Source of the DNA: an uncultured Clostridia bacterium
Lineage (GTDB): Bacteria > Bacillota > Clostridia > Oscillospirales > Acutalibacteraceae
Direction of reading: 5' to 3'
NCBI GenBank assembly: GCA_946493765.1
Contig: CAMMAZ010000008.1
Location: forward strand, 1 to 53,551
DNA: 53,551 nt
A model generated the notes under the pieces. It had not been told where the DNA came from, did no database searches, and worked only from the letters and a program-made list of their open reading frames with translations. Positions 26,542 to 35,350 of the stretch are shown one piece after another; positions within the stretch are counted from its first letter, which is position 1; every line of letters begins with the position of its first letter. The position numbers were made by a program, and so were the translations under genes.

Positions 26542-27807
26542 ATGGATGCGTTTATTATAAAGGGAAAGTCCAGTCTTTCAGGCGAAGTGGATATTCACGG
26601 CGCAAAAAACAGCGCGCTGCCGATTCTGGCGGCCACACTGTTGTCCGGTGGTGTCTGTGTGCTGGAAAACTGTCCGGAACTGTCGGATGTCGAAAATGCG
26701 ATTGAAATTTTAAAAAGCCTGGGCTGTAAGGTCCGGCGGGAAGCGGATCGGGTGATTGTGGATTCCGAATCGGTTTCAACCTGCAGGGTGGAACCGGAAT
26801 TAATGCATAAAATCCGTTCTTCTATTGTTTTCATGGGTGCATTGATCGGCAGAACGGGCTGTGCGCATCTCTCTTTTCCCGGTGGATGTGAACTCGGTCC
26901 CCGACCGATCGACATACATATCAATTCATTAAAACGGCTCGGCGTCGTGATCGATGAAAAGCACGGACATTTTTCCTGCACAACGCCAAACGGCGTCAAC
27001 GGCGTCACATTAAATCTGCCGTTCCCGAGCGTGGGAGCCACGGAAAATATCATCATGGCGGCCGTGACCTCACAGGGTACTACTAAAATTCACAACGCGG
27101 CAAGAGAACCGGAAATCGTTGATCTTGCCAACTTTCTAAACCGGTGCGGTGCGAATATATACGGAGCCGGAGAAGGGGTCATTACCATCGACGGCGTGCA
27201 TCAGCTGCACGGCTGCACACATCGGATCATCCCGGACCGGATCGAAGCGGCGACCTATATGGCGGCGGCCGCGGTTACCGGCAGCACCATCACCCTCAAC
27301 AACGTGATCAGCGATCATATCGAACCGGTTTATTATGTGTTCCGGGAAGCGGGCTGCAGCATTCGCACCTATAAAAATAAATTGCTGATTCAGTCGCCGG
27401 AACGTTTAAAACGGGTCAAATTGATCCGCACGCTGGTCTATCCCGGCTTTCCGACCGATGCACAGGCGCCGGTCATGGCGATGCTCACGGTAGCAAACGG
27501 CACTTCCATGTTTATAGAAACGATTTTTCAAAACCGGTATAAGCATGTCGACGAACTCATTAAAATGGGTGCGAATATCAAAACGGAAGAACGGGTTGCC
27601 GTCGTCGAAGGGGTAAAGTCTTTGTATGGCGCGAAAGTTGCCGCCACCGATCTGCGTTCCGGCGCGGCATTGGTGATCGCAGGACTGGCAGCCAAAGGCG
27701 AGACCACGGTGACGAATGTTTATCATATCGATAGAGGCTATGAGCAATTGACCGAGAACTTGCGAAAGCTCGGCGCGGATATATACCGGACAACAATCGG
27801 AGAATAA
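26542..27807 (+). CDS. murA: UDP-N-acetylglucosamine 1-carboxyvinyltransferase
   Basis: MurA starts peptidoglycan synthesis by adding enolpyruvate from PEP. The Lys of HGAKNSALPILAA (Lys22), the catalytic Cys (Cys116, PGGCELGPRPID) targeted by fosfomycin, and the Asp of PGFPTDAQAP are all present. I place the start at ATG 26542 (GGTGGG close upstream), giving 421 aa; an ATG at 26521 has no SD. The 84-nt gap after murG holds no convincing promoter. Confidence 0.96.
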   Translation: MDAFIIKGKSSLSGEVDIHGAKNSALPILAATLLSGGVCVLENCPELSDVENAIEILKSLGCKVRREADRVIVDSESVSTCRVEPELMHKIRSSIVFMGALIGRTGCAHLSFPGGCELGPRPIDIHINSLKRLGVVIDEKHGHFSCTTPNGVNGVTLNLPFPSVGATENIIMAAVTSQGTTKIHNAAREPEIVDLANFLNRCGANIYGAGEGVITIDGVHQLHGCTHRIIPDRIEAATYMAAAAVTGSTITLNNVISDHIEPVYYVFREAGCSIRTYKNKLLIQSPERLKRVKLIRTLVYPGFPTDAQAPVMAMLTVANGTSMFIETIFQNRYKHVDELIKMGANIKTEERVAVVEGVKSLYGAKVAATDLRSGAALVIAGLAAKGETTVTNVYHIDRGYEQLTENLRKLGADIYRTTIGE

Positions 27808-27828
27808 AGAAGAAAGGATGGCCCGAAA

Positions 27829-28644
27829 TTGGCAAAAAGATATGTCAGCGAGCATCAAAAGAAAAGAAAAAAGAAGCGCAGGAAAGGCTCTAATAGGCTT
27901 TATTATATTTTTATTGCATTGATAGCGGCTGCAGTGCTCGTCGTGCTTTCTTTAACGGTTCTATTTCCGATCAAGGAAATCACGGTCGAGGGCAAAAGCC
28001 GCTATTCTGCCGCACAGATCGAATCGGCAAGCGAGATCGAATTGGATGCCAATTTGTTTTCCTCCGACCTGAAGGACGTGGAAGATCATATTACCAGTGC
28101 GCTTCCATATATTGAAAGCGTGCAGGTGCAGCGAAAGCTTCCCGGCACTGTTTTATTGACGGTCAAAGAAGCAACAGTTTATGCGCAGATTCAAAACGGC
28201 AGCGATTATGTGCTGATCAACGCTGCCGGAAAATGTCTGGAAATCCTAAATGCGCCAATGGAAGGCGTGCCGGTGGTGCGCGGATTAAAAGTCGGCGATG
28301 TGAATCCCGGCGCACTGGTGACAACAGATGAAAATACAAACCAGTTGGAACTGCTGCAGCTGTTGACCGATGCATTCGAAAAGGCGGAGCTGTCGGATAT
28401 CACAGTGATCAATGTTGCGGATGAAAACGATCTTTGGGCGACCTATGACGACCGGATCGTCATGCAGTTTGGATCTCGTGCGGAACTGGACGAAAAAATG
28501 GCGCACGGCATTGCGGTGTTGGAGGTTCGCAATAACGATTCCGAAACCGGAAAGCTGAATTTGAGCCGGATACCCAACGGTAAAAAGCAGGCCAGCTTCA
28601 TTCAGTGCAGTTTAGAGGCGGATGAAACGGTAAAAGGCGGATAA
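27829..28644 (+). CDS. ftsQ: FtsQ/DivIB-type cell division protein
   Basis: The 271-aa protein has a very basic cytoplasmic tail (KKRKKKRRK), one membrane segment (about 25-47) and a POTRA domain (FPIKEITVEGKSRYSAAQIE) followed by the beta domain with YIESVQVQRKLPGTVLLTVKE. This is the FtsQ/DivIB layout, a divisome scaffold on the outer face. The TTG start lies 10 nt after AAAGGA. murA is 21 nt upstream. Confidence 0.9.
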   Translation: MAKRYVSEHQKKRKKKRRKGSNRLYYIFIALIAAAVLVVLSLTVLFPIKEITVEGKSRYSAAQIESASEIELDANLFSSDLKDVEDHITSALPYIESVQVQRKLPGTVLLTVKEATVYAQIQNGSDYVLINAAGKCLEILNAPMEGVPVVRGLKVGDVNPGALVTTDENTNQLELLQLLTDAFEKAELSDITVINVADENDLWATYDDRIVMQFGSRAELDEKMAHGIAVLEVRNNDSETGKLNLSRIPNGKKQASFIQCSLEADETVKGG

Positions 28645-28671
28645 ATCCTTAAAAAAAGTTGAAATAACGGG

Positions 28672-28700
28672 TTGAATTTTATCAATTAATATGCTACAAT
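28672..28700 (+). promoter_or_regulatory. Promoter of ftsZ
   Basis: -35 TTGAAT (28672-28677), 17-bp spacer, TGC extension and -10 TACAAT (28695-28700). It gives ftsZ expression independent of the upstream dcw genes. Confidence 0.82.
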
Positions 28701-28753
28701 ATACGAGTATAATCTTGTGATTATGGGATTTTACATATTTAGGAGGACAAAAA

Positions 28754-29815
28754 ATGAGTTTTGAAATCGATAATGAAGTGAATGAAGTCGTTCAAATTAA
28801 AGTTGTCGGCGTCGGCGGCGGCGGCGGAAACGCGATCGACCGCATGGTAGACGCGGGCGTGATGGGCGCGGAATTTGTGGCCATTAACTCGGATAAGCAG
28901 GCTTTGATGCGCTCAAAAGCCACACATAAAATTCAAATTGGGGAAAAATTAACGCATGGGCAGGGCGCCGGCGCTGATCCGGAAGTCGGAAAAGGTTCTG
29001 CCGAGGAATCCAAAGATGAAATCATTGCGGCGTTAAAAGGCACCGACATGGTGTTTATCACTGCAGGCATGGGAGGCGGCACCGGTACCGGCGCTGCACC
29101 GATCGTCGCGCAGGTTGCAAAAGACATGGGCATTTTAACGGTCGGTGTCGTCACAAAACCGTTTGCTTTCGAGGGCAAACGCAGGATGGCACAGGCTGAA
29201 AAGGGTATTGCCGAGCTTTCTGAACATGTGGACAGTCTCATTGTGATCCCAAATGAGCGCCTGAAACTGGTTTCAGAACAGAAAATCACATTTAAAAATG
29301 CATTCCAGATCGCTGACGACGTTCTCCGTCAGGGCGTGCAGAATATCTCAGAACTCATTAAAATGCCGGCGGACGTCAATCTCGATTTCGCCGATGTCAC
29401 AGCTGTCATGAAAGATTCAGGTTATGCACACATGGGCGTTGGAACAGCGACCGGCCGCGACAAAGCGGAAACTGCGGCGCATGCTGCCATCACCAGCCCG
29501 CTGATCGAAACTTCCATGAACGGCGCGAAAGGCTTGATCGTCTGCGTTGTGGCGTCGCCCGACATCGGACTTGACGAGGTTTCCGAAGCGTCTACCATCA
29601 TTTCCGATGCGGCGCATCCGGATGCGAATATCATCTGGGGTATCATGTTCGACGATTCGATGGAGGATTCCATCCGCATCACTGTTGTGGCAACCGGTTC
29701 TTCCGAAACCATCAAGAAGAACAAAGAAGCTTTCCCGGGCTTTACCGGCGAGGGCTTTGAAGAAAACAGCGAAAATGATCCGTATGACGATATCACCAGC
29801 ATTTTCAACCGCTGA
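28754..29815 (+). CDS. ftsZ: Cell division protein FtsZ
   Basis: FtsZ is the tubulin homologue that forms the division ring. GTP-binding motifs: [14 protein letters not shown] at the N-terminus and [12 protein letters not shown] (about 100-111). The T7 loop is [11 protein letters not shown]. The C-terminal linker is short and the tail [12 protein letters not shown] resembles the conserved peptide that binds membrane tethers. Length is 353 aa. No ftsA lies upstream, so the tether is presumably SepF or a distant FtsA. SD AGGAGG. Confidence 0.98.
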   Translation: MSFEIDNEVNEVVQIKVVGVGGGGGNAIDRMVDAGVMGAEFVAINSDKQALMRSKATHKIQIGEKLTHGQGAGADPEVGKGSAEESKDEIIAALKGTDMVFITAGMGGGTGTGAAPIVAQVAKDMGILTVGVVTKPFAFEGKRRMAQAEKGIAELSEHVDSLIVIPNERLKLVSEQKITFKNAFQIADDVLRQGVQNISELIKMPADVNLDFADVTAVMKDSGYAHMGVGTATGRDKAETAAHAAITSPLIETSMNGAKGLIVCVVASPDIGLDEVSEASTIISDAAHPDANIIWGIMFDDSMEDSIRITVVATGSSETIKKNKEAFPGFTGEGFEENSENDPYDDITSIFNR

Positions 29816-29837
29816 ACTTAAAATGAATGGATAAAAA

Positions 29838-29874
29838 CAAATCCGGCAATGTTTGAATTGTCGGATTTGCTTTG
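29838..29874 (+). terminator. Hairpin after ftsZ
   Basis: A 13-bp stem (29838-29850 with 29857-29869, one G-U) with a 6-nt loop is followed by CTTTGTGTT. The T-run is weak, so read-through into prmA is likely. Confidence 0.65.
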
Positions 29875-29892
29875 TGTTAGAAGGAGTCGCGC

Positions 29893-30822
29893 ATGGACTG
29901 GACGGAAATTTTGATTGAAATTGACGCAAAGGATGTCGACACAGCGTCGGATATTGCCGGGATGGCGGTGCCTTATGGTTTTTATATTGAAGATTATTCC
30001 GATTTGGAACAGGGTGCAAAAGAAATCGCGCATATTGACCTGATCGATGAAGAATTGCTGCAAAAGGACCGTTCCAAAGCATTTTTGCATCTATATATAT
30101 CGCCGCAGGAAAATCCGAAAGAAGCGATTGATTTTTTGAACGCACGGCTGGACGCCGAAGGTATTGCACATCGGATTTCGACCGGAAACATTCGTGAAGA
30201 GGACTGGGCAAACAATTGGAAAAGGTATTTCAAACCCACACCGATCGGCAAAACGTTATTGATTTTGCCGGAATGGGAAGCGGATGTGCCGACCGACCGA
30301 AAAGTGCTGCGGATCGATCCGGGCGCGGCTTTCGGAACCGGTACCCATGCGACGACAAAATTGTGCCTTGTAGCGCTGGAATCTGCTGTCCGGGCGGGAG
30401 ATACCGTGTTGGACATTGGTTCCGGCAGCGGCATTTTATCGATCGCCGCATTGTTGTTTGGCGCATCGTCGGCAGTCGGTGTGGATATTGATCCGTTGGC
30501 AGTGAAAACGGCGCTGCAAAACGGGGAAAAGAACGGATTTTTCCCGCCTGTCTATCAAATGATCAACGGCGACCTTGCAAAAGAGGTCACGGGAACTTAT
30601 GATATTTGTGTTGCAAATATCGTTGCGGATGTGATTATCAGGTTGTGTGAAACGGTAACCCGGTATATGAAACCAGGCGGGCTGTTTATCATGTCCGGCA
30701 TTATCGATCAAAGGCGCGAGGAAGTAGAGCAAGCCGTTTTAAAACAGCCGTTTGAAATCGTGTCCCGTATGGAAGATGGCGGATGGGTCTGTTTGGTCGC
30801 GCGGTACCAGCCGGAGGTATGA
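29893..30822 (+). CDS. prmA: Ribosomal protein L11 methyltransferase
   Basis: PrmA trimethylates ribosomal protein L11. The substrate-recognition N-terminal domain is followed by the linker motif IDPGAAFGTGTHATT and the SAM site VLDIGSGSGILSIAAL (about 176-191), with NIVADVI as the catalytic loop. Length is 309 aa. The ATG follows GAAGGAG. No dnaK or rsmE neighbours, unlike Bacillus. Confidence 0.95.
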   Translation: MDWTEILIEIDAKDVDTASDIAGMAVPYGFYIEDYSDLEQGAKEIAHIDLIDEELLQKDRSKAFLHLYISPQENPKEAIDFLNARLDAEGIAHRISTGNIREEDWANNWKRYFKPTPIGKTLLILPEWEADVPTDRKVLRIDPGAAFGTGTHATTKLCLVALESAVRAGDTVLDIGSGSGILSIAALLFGASSAVGVDIDPLAVKTALQNGEKNGFFPPVYQMINGDLAKEVTGTYDICVANIVADVIIRLCETVTRYMKPGGLFIMSGIIDQRREEVEQAVLKQPFEIVSRMEDGGWVCLVARYQPEV

Positions 30823-30858
30823 CCGGCACTGATTTTATGAGAAAGGCAGGAAAACAGC

Positions 30859-31971
30859 ATGCTTCAGTTTGAAGAACAAAAGCAAAAAATAAACGGTTAT
30901 CAGGATCAGCTTGCGGAACTGGAAGATGCGATGAATATTGCAAAGTTAAAAGAGGAAGTCGCCAATTTGGAACAACAGGCGGCAGCAGACGGTTTTTGGG
31001 ATGATCTGGAACATTCGCAGGCGGTTTTGAAAAAGACCAGCCAGTTAAAAGCGCAGATCAAACGCTATGAAGATTTAAAGCAGGAATATGAGGATGTCTG
31101 CGTGCTGATCGAAATGGCAAACGAAGAAGAAGACCTGTCGATGCTCGACGAGGTAGAAGGCGCCGTGAATGCCTTTATTGAAAAGTATGAAGATACAAGG
31201 CTGACCACCTTATTAACCGGGGAATACGATGCAAATAACGCGATTTTGACCTTTCATGCGGGCGCCGGCGGCACCGAAGCGCAGGACTGGGTGGAAATGC
31301 TCTACCGCATGTATCACCGTTGGGCGGAACGCCACGGTTTTACCGCTAAAACGCTGGATTTTCTGGACGGCGATGAAGCGGGACTTAAAAGCGCGGTCGT
31401 TCTGATCGAGGGACTGAATGCCTATGGTTATTTAAAAAGCGAAGCGGGGGTGCACCGGCTGGTGCGTGTATCGCCGTTTGATTCTTCCGGGCGGCGGCAT
31501 ACTTCCTTTGCATCTCTTGATGTGATGCCGGAAATCAACGATGACGTGGAAATCGAGATCAGTCCCGATCAGCTGCGGGTGGATACCTATCGTTCCAGCG
31601 GCGCAGGCGGCCAACATGTTAACAAGACGGAATCCGCCGTGCGGATCACGCATCTGCCGACCGGGATCGTCGTTGCCTGCCAGAACGAGCGGTCGCAGCA
31701 TCAAAACCGAGAAGTCGCAATGCGTATGCTCAAATCCAAACTGGTGGAAATCAAGGAGCGTGAGCATCTGGAAAAAATCGAGGATATCAAGGGCGTGCAA
31801 AAAGAGATTGCATGGGGCTCGCAGATCCGCTCCTATGTGTTCATGCCATACACTTTGGTCAAAGATCACCGCACAAATTATGAAAACGGAAACATCGGCG
31901 CGGTGATGGACGGCGATATCGACGGTTTTATCAATGCGTATTTAAAAGCGAAATCACAGGGAAAAATCTAA
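30859..31971 (+). CDS. prfB: Peptide chain release factor 2, unshifted frame
   Basis: RF2 recognises UGA and UAA stop codons and triggers peptide release. The GGQ motif is in GAGGQHVNKTESAVR and the stop-codon tripeptide SPF in VSPFDSSGRRHTS. The whole 370-aa protein is encoded in one frame from ATG 30859. The in-frame UGA and slippery CUU that cause programmed +1 frameshifting near codon 25 in most bacteria are missing. Start SD is AAGGCAGGAAA. Confidence 0.96.
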   Translation: MLQFEEQKQKINGYQDQLAELEDAMNIAKLKEEVANLEQQAAADGFWDDLEHSQAVLKKTSQLKAQIKRYEDLKQEYEDVCVLIEMANEEEDLSMLDEVEGAVNAFIEKYEDTRLTTLLTGEYDANNAILTFHAGAGGTEAQDWVEMLYRMYHRWAERHGFTAKTLDFLDGDEAGLKSAVVLIEGLNAYGYLKSEAGVHRLVRVSPFDSSGRRHTSFASLDVMPEINDDVEIEISPDQLRVDTYRSSGAGGQHVNKTESAVRITHLPTGIVVACQNERSQHQNREVAMRMLKSKLVEIKEREHLEKIEDIKGVQKEIAWGSQIRSYVFMPYTLVKDHRTNYENGNIGAVMDGDIDGFINAYLKAKSQGKI

Positions 31972-32002
31972 AAAACAGCGCCGTTTAAACGGCGCTGTTT
32001 TT
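31971..32002 (+). terminator. Intrinsic terminator after prfB
   Basis: A 12-bp perfect stem (31971-31982 with 31991-32002) around GTTTAAAC ends in five T. The first base overlaps the prfB stop codon. Confidence 0.9.
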
Positions 32003-32132
32003 GGAAAATTCGTGGGGCCGGCTATCAGCCGCTCGCGAGCAAATGATATTCGCCCCTATTAAAAAAGAATTCGCAAAGACATGCACCGCACCTTTTTATC
32101 GGAATAGAATAACGGTAAGGGGAGGTGGCGCA

Positions 32133-32768
32133 ATGCGGACGGCACGGAGAAAAACGCGCAAAAAGCGGTTTGTCATTCTGCTTGCATTTTTGCTGGTTGC
32201 GTGTTTTATCTACATTGCGGCGGACGCACAGATCCGACCGCTGATCACCGCGGCAGCGAAAGAACGCGCGGTCACGCTGGTCAACCAGATCATTAACGAC
32301 ACCGTTGCGGACGTGATCAAGCAGGAAAACGCGGATTATGATTCGTTTATTGATGTCAAGTATGCCGAAGATGGAAGCGTGCAGTCTTTGGAGACCAAGG
32401 CAACGGCGCTCAATGCCTTTCGAGCCGAGGTCAACAGCGCGATCATCGGGGCGGTTGCAAATTATGATTGCGGGAAATTGCGCATTCGGCTGGGAACGCT
32501 TTTAGGGGATGAATATTTGATCGGCAGAGGACCGGCAATCTCCTTTCGATATGATCTGAGCAACACAGTGACATCCCAATTTAAAGATGCGTTTGAATCG
32601 GCCGGAATCAACCAGACCAAGCATAAGATCATGCTGCATATCAAAACCGATATCACGATTTTGATCCCCTGGTACAATACCTCCACTTCTTTTGAAACGG
32701 ATATTTTGATCTGCGACACGGTGATTGTCGGCGCGGTGCCGGATACCTATGTCAGCATTGCAACCTAA
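32133..32768 (+). CDS. yunB: Sporulation protein YunB
   Basis: YunB is a conserved sporulation protein made under sigma-E in Bacillus. Sequence shows a basic N-terminus, one membrane segment (about 14-32, VILLAFLLVACFIYIAAD) and an extracytoplasmic domain with the family motifs INDTVADVI, LIGRGP and HIKTDITILIPWYN. From ATG 32133 it is 211 aa; GGGGAGGTGG sits just upstream. A frame open back to 32001 has no SD. The 130 nt between the prfB terminator and this start contain a small GGCCGGCTATCAGCCGC hairpin but no promoter I can name. Confidence 0.88.
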   Translation: MRTARRKTRKKRFVILLAFLLVACFIYIAADAQIRPLITAAAKERAVTLVNQIINDTVADVIKQENADYDSFIDVKYAEDGSVQSLETKATALNAFRAEVNSAIIGAVANYDCGKLRIRLGTLLGDEYLIGRGPAISFRYDLSNTVTSQFKDAFESAGINQTKHKIMLHIKTDITILIPWYNTSTSFETDILICDTVIVGAVPDTYVSIAT

Positions 32769-32804
32769 AAAACACAGGGCTTGGATCCAAGCCCTGTGTT
32801 TTTT
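32767..32804. terminator. Bidirectional terminator between yunB and ireB
   Basis: An 18-bp perfect inverted repeat (32767-32784 and 32787-32804) with A-run and T-run flanks can end transcription from both converging genes. Confidence 0.92.
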
Positions 32805-33048
32805 AGTTATTCAAATAATATTTCACAAGCGACTGCAAAAGCTCGTCACGATCGATTTTTCGAATCAGGCTTCTTGCATTGTTGTGGGTTGTGATATAAG
32901 TCGGATCCTCGGAAAGAATATAGCCGACGATCTGATTGATCGGATTGTAACCCTTTGCTTTCAATGCATCGTAAACCTGTGTCAGAATCATCCGCATTTG
33001 AATATCGTGTTCATCGCCCAGTGAAAAAGTGACTGTTTTATCGTTCAT
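32803..33048 (-). CDS. ireB: IreB-family regulatory phosphoprotein (UPF0297)
   Basis: The 81-aa protein matches the UPF0297/YrzL family over its length; the block [21 protein letters not shown] and the C-terminal [13 protein letters not shown] are diagnostic. In Enterococcus IreB is a substrate of the PASTA kinase IreK and affects cephalosporin resistance. In Firmicutes it usually precedes ruvX; here it stands alone after the aro operon with its own promoter. The ATG at 33048 follows AAAGGAAGGAA. Confidence 0.93.
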   Translation of the reverse strand: MNDKTVTFSLGDEHDIQMRMILTQVYDALKAKGYNPINQIVGYILSEDPTYITTHNNARSLIRKIDRDELLQSLVKYYLNN

Positions 33049-33089
33049 TTTATATATTCCTTCCTTTCTTTAAAAATTTATTCCTCTAT

Positions 33090-33118
33090 AGTATAGCACA
33101 ATTGTTCGTGAATGTAAA
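33090..33118 (-). promoter_or_regulatory. Promoter of ireB
   Basis: On the minus strand -35 TTTACA (33118-33113), a 17-bp spacer ending in TGC, and -10 TATACT (33095-33090). It starts just after the pheA stop codon. Confidence 0.78.
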
Positions 33119-33121
33119 CAA

Positions 33122-34243
33122 CTATTTCAAACAATAGCTTCCAAAAATTTCAAACATAGGAAGTTCTTCCTGCAAACCACACAAAACACCGAGAATTTTG
33201 TCGTTTTTTAAATCTCCTTTTAAATCCAGATAAAAAACATATTCAAACGGCGTGTTTTTATCCGGGCGCGATTCAATTTTTGTGATGTTGACGCCAAGAC
33301 AATATAGTTTACATAAAACATTATACAGTGCGCCGGGCTGATGGGGGAGACGAAACGCAATACTGATCAAATCCGCATCATCCTGCACCGCCATTGTGTT
33401 GGAAACTGCAATAAACCGGGTGCTGTTGTTTTTAGAAGACTGAATGTTTTCATCCAGGATCACAAGATCATAAAGCTGCGCTGTCTGACGGGATGCGATG
33501 GCGGCAAGCGTCGGATCGGCCTTGCCGGCAACGAATTTTGCCGCATAGGAGGTGTTGATCATTTCTTCTTTTTCGTATCCGTTTTGATCAATGTAATCCT
33601 TGCATTGATTGAGCGCCTGTTCATGGGAATAGACCTTGCGGATTTGTGATCGGTCGGTACCTTTGCAGGCGACAAGGCAGTGCGAGACCGGGAGGTTGAA
33701 CGCCGCGTTGATATAAAGATGGTATTTTAACAATGCGTCATAATTTTCCGAAACCGAACCGGCATAAGAATTTTCGACCGGCAGAACAGCGGCGTCCACC
33801 TTCTTGTTTTTCAAAGCCTGGCAAACATCCTCAAACGACGGATAATAGCAAAGCTCACTGGCGGGGAACAGCGTTTTAGCCGCTTCTTCCGAATAAGACC
33901 CTAAAGTTCCGGGACAGCCGATTTTTTTCGGCGCAAAAGGCGTCTCAAAGGCTTTTTGCACCGTCTGACGCAGCGGATGATTTTGCGTGACCATCGGATA
34001 TTGCGAAACCTTGCTGACAGTCATCATGGTCTGAAATAAAAGCTTTGCTTCATCTGCCATTTCGCCGGATTTTTGCGCAACGTTGTCCAAAATTTCCTTT
34101 TCCCGCTGTGTGTTTAAAACAGGCAAGCCGTTTTGTGTTTTATATGCTGCGACAGCCTTGGAACATTCCATGCGTTTTAAAAATAAACGGATCAACTGTC
34201 CGTCGATCTGGTCGATCTCGTTTCTGATTTCATTTAAATCCAT
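33122..34243 (-). CDS. pheA: Bifunctional chorismate mutase / prephenate dehydratase
   Basis: PheA makes phenylpyruvate from chorismate. Residues about 1-85 form an AroQ-type chorismate mutase (NEIDQIDGQLIRLFLKR). The prephenate dehydratase domain (about 105-285) shows GTLGSYSEEAA, VDAAVLPVENSYAGSV and NNSTRFIAV. An ACT domain follows (about 293-373) with GALYNVL and ESRP, the Phe-binding motif used for feedback inhibition. Length 373 aa. It is the last gene of the attenuated aro operon, 21 nt after aroC. SD AAGGCGGTAA. Confidence 0.96.
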   Translation of the reverse strand: MDLNEIRNEIDQIDGQLIRLFLKRMECSKAVAAYKTQNGLPVLNTQREKEILDNVAQKSGEMADEAKLLFQTMMTVSKVSQYPMVTQNHPLRQTVQKAFETPFAPKKIGCPGTLGSYSEEAAKTLFPASELCYYPSFEDVCQALKNKKVDAAVLPVENSYAGSVSENYDALLKYHLYINAAFNLPVSHCLVACKGTDRSQIRKVYSHEQALNQCKDYIDQNGYEKEEMINTSYAAKFVAGKADPTLAAIASRQTAQLYDLVILDENIQSSKNNSTRFIAVSNTMAVQDDADLISIAFRLPHQPGALYNVLCKLYCLGVNITKIESRPDKNTPFEYVFYLDLKGDLKNDKILGVLCGLQEELPMFEIFGSYCLK

Positions 34244-34264
34244 TGTTTGATTACCGCCTTGTCT

Positions 34265-35350
34265 TTATAATTTTCCGTTTAAAGCGAGCATATCCGTCAG
34301 CGCTAGCGCCACGGCGGATTCCACGCACACAACGGCTCTTGGCACCACACAAGGATCATGCCGTCCGTGGATCTCCAGCTGTGTTTGCTGCATTTTTTGC
34401 AGATCAACGGTGGTCTGCGGGCGTGCGATAGACGGGGTGGGTTTGAATGCAACGGTCAGCCACAACGGCATACCGTTTGTGATGCCGCCTAAAATACCGC
34501 CGCAGTGGTTGGTTTTGGTCACGACTTTTCCGTTTTCCAAAATAAAAGGATCGTTGTTTTCGCTGCCATACATCTCGGCGGCCGAAAATCCGGAGCCAAA
34601 CGAAACCCCTTTCACCGCCGGAATACCGAACAGATAAGGCGCGATTTTACCTTCTGTTCCGTCAAACAGATTGTCGCCGAGTCCCGCCGGAACGCCGGCA
34701 GCTAACAATTCCACTGTTCCACCGGCACTGTCAAGCGCTTTGCGCAGCTGTGCCATTTTATCCAGCATTTTTTGCTCAGAGTCCGGGTCAATGACCGCAA
34801 AGGGTTGTTTATTTAAACGCTGCAACAAATCAAGGTCGGGGTGCACATTGTCAAATGAGACATCTTTTATCTCGCCGATACTTTTCACGTGCGCACCGAT
34901 CACAATGCCTTTTTGCGCCAAGATCTGCCGGCATACCGCGCCTGCAAACACCAGCGGCGCCGTTAACCGTCCGGAAAATTTGCCGCCTCCGCGCATGTCT
35001 TCCTTGCCGTCGAATTTGATATAAGCGGTATAGTCCGCATGACCGGGGCGCGGCGTCCATTTTAATGCGTCATAGTCGGTTGAACGCTTGTTTTGATTAT
35101 AAATCACGGCTTTGATGGGATCGCCGTTGGTAAAAGAACCGTCAAACCCGCTTTGGATTTCCGGAAAATCCGCTTCCTTGCGGGTGGTGCCGTAGGCCGC
35201 GTTGCCGGGTGCGCGCCGCGCCATTTGGGTCAAAATCTGTTCAAAGTCAATGGAAATGCCTTTCGGGACACCGGTCAAAACGGCAGTCATACATTCGCCG
35301 TGACTTGCGCCTTCAATGGAAAGTTTGATTTTTTCACCGATCCAGGACAT
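34265..35350 (-). CDS. aroC: Chorismate synthase
   Basis: AroC uses reduced FMN to convert EPSP to chorismate. The first signature reads GASHGECM where most enzymes have GESHG or GDSHG. The second (DMRGGGKFSGR) and third (HDPCVVPRAV) are intact, so it should be active. Length is 361 aa. Its start overlaps the end of aroA by 17 nt, consistent with coupled translation. Confidence 0.95.
   Translation of the reverse strand: MSWIGEKIKLSIEGASHGECMTAVLTGVPKGISIDFEQILTQMARRAPGNAAYGTTRKEADFPEIQSGFDGSFTNGDPIKAVIYNQNKRSTDYDALKWTPRPGHADYTAYIKFDGKEDMRGGGKFSGRLTAPLVFAGAVCRQILAQKGIVIGAHVKSIGEIKDVSFDNVHPDLDLLQRLNKQPFAVIDPDSEQKMLDKMAQLRKALDSAGGTVELLAAGVPAGLGDNLFDGTEGKIAPYLFGIPAVKGVSFGSGFSAAEMYGSENNDPFILENGKVVTKTNHCGGILGGITNGMPLWLTVAFKPTPSIARPQTTVDLQKMQQTQLEIHGRHDPCVVPRAVVCVESAVALALTDMLALNGKL

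Noticed and set aside
32001..32132. An in-frame 44-codon extension of yunB upstream of 32133.
   Set aside because: It overlaps the prfB terminator, has no SD and is not membrane-protein-like; the ATG at 32133 has a strong SD.
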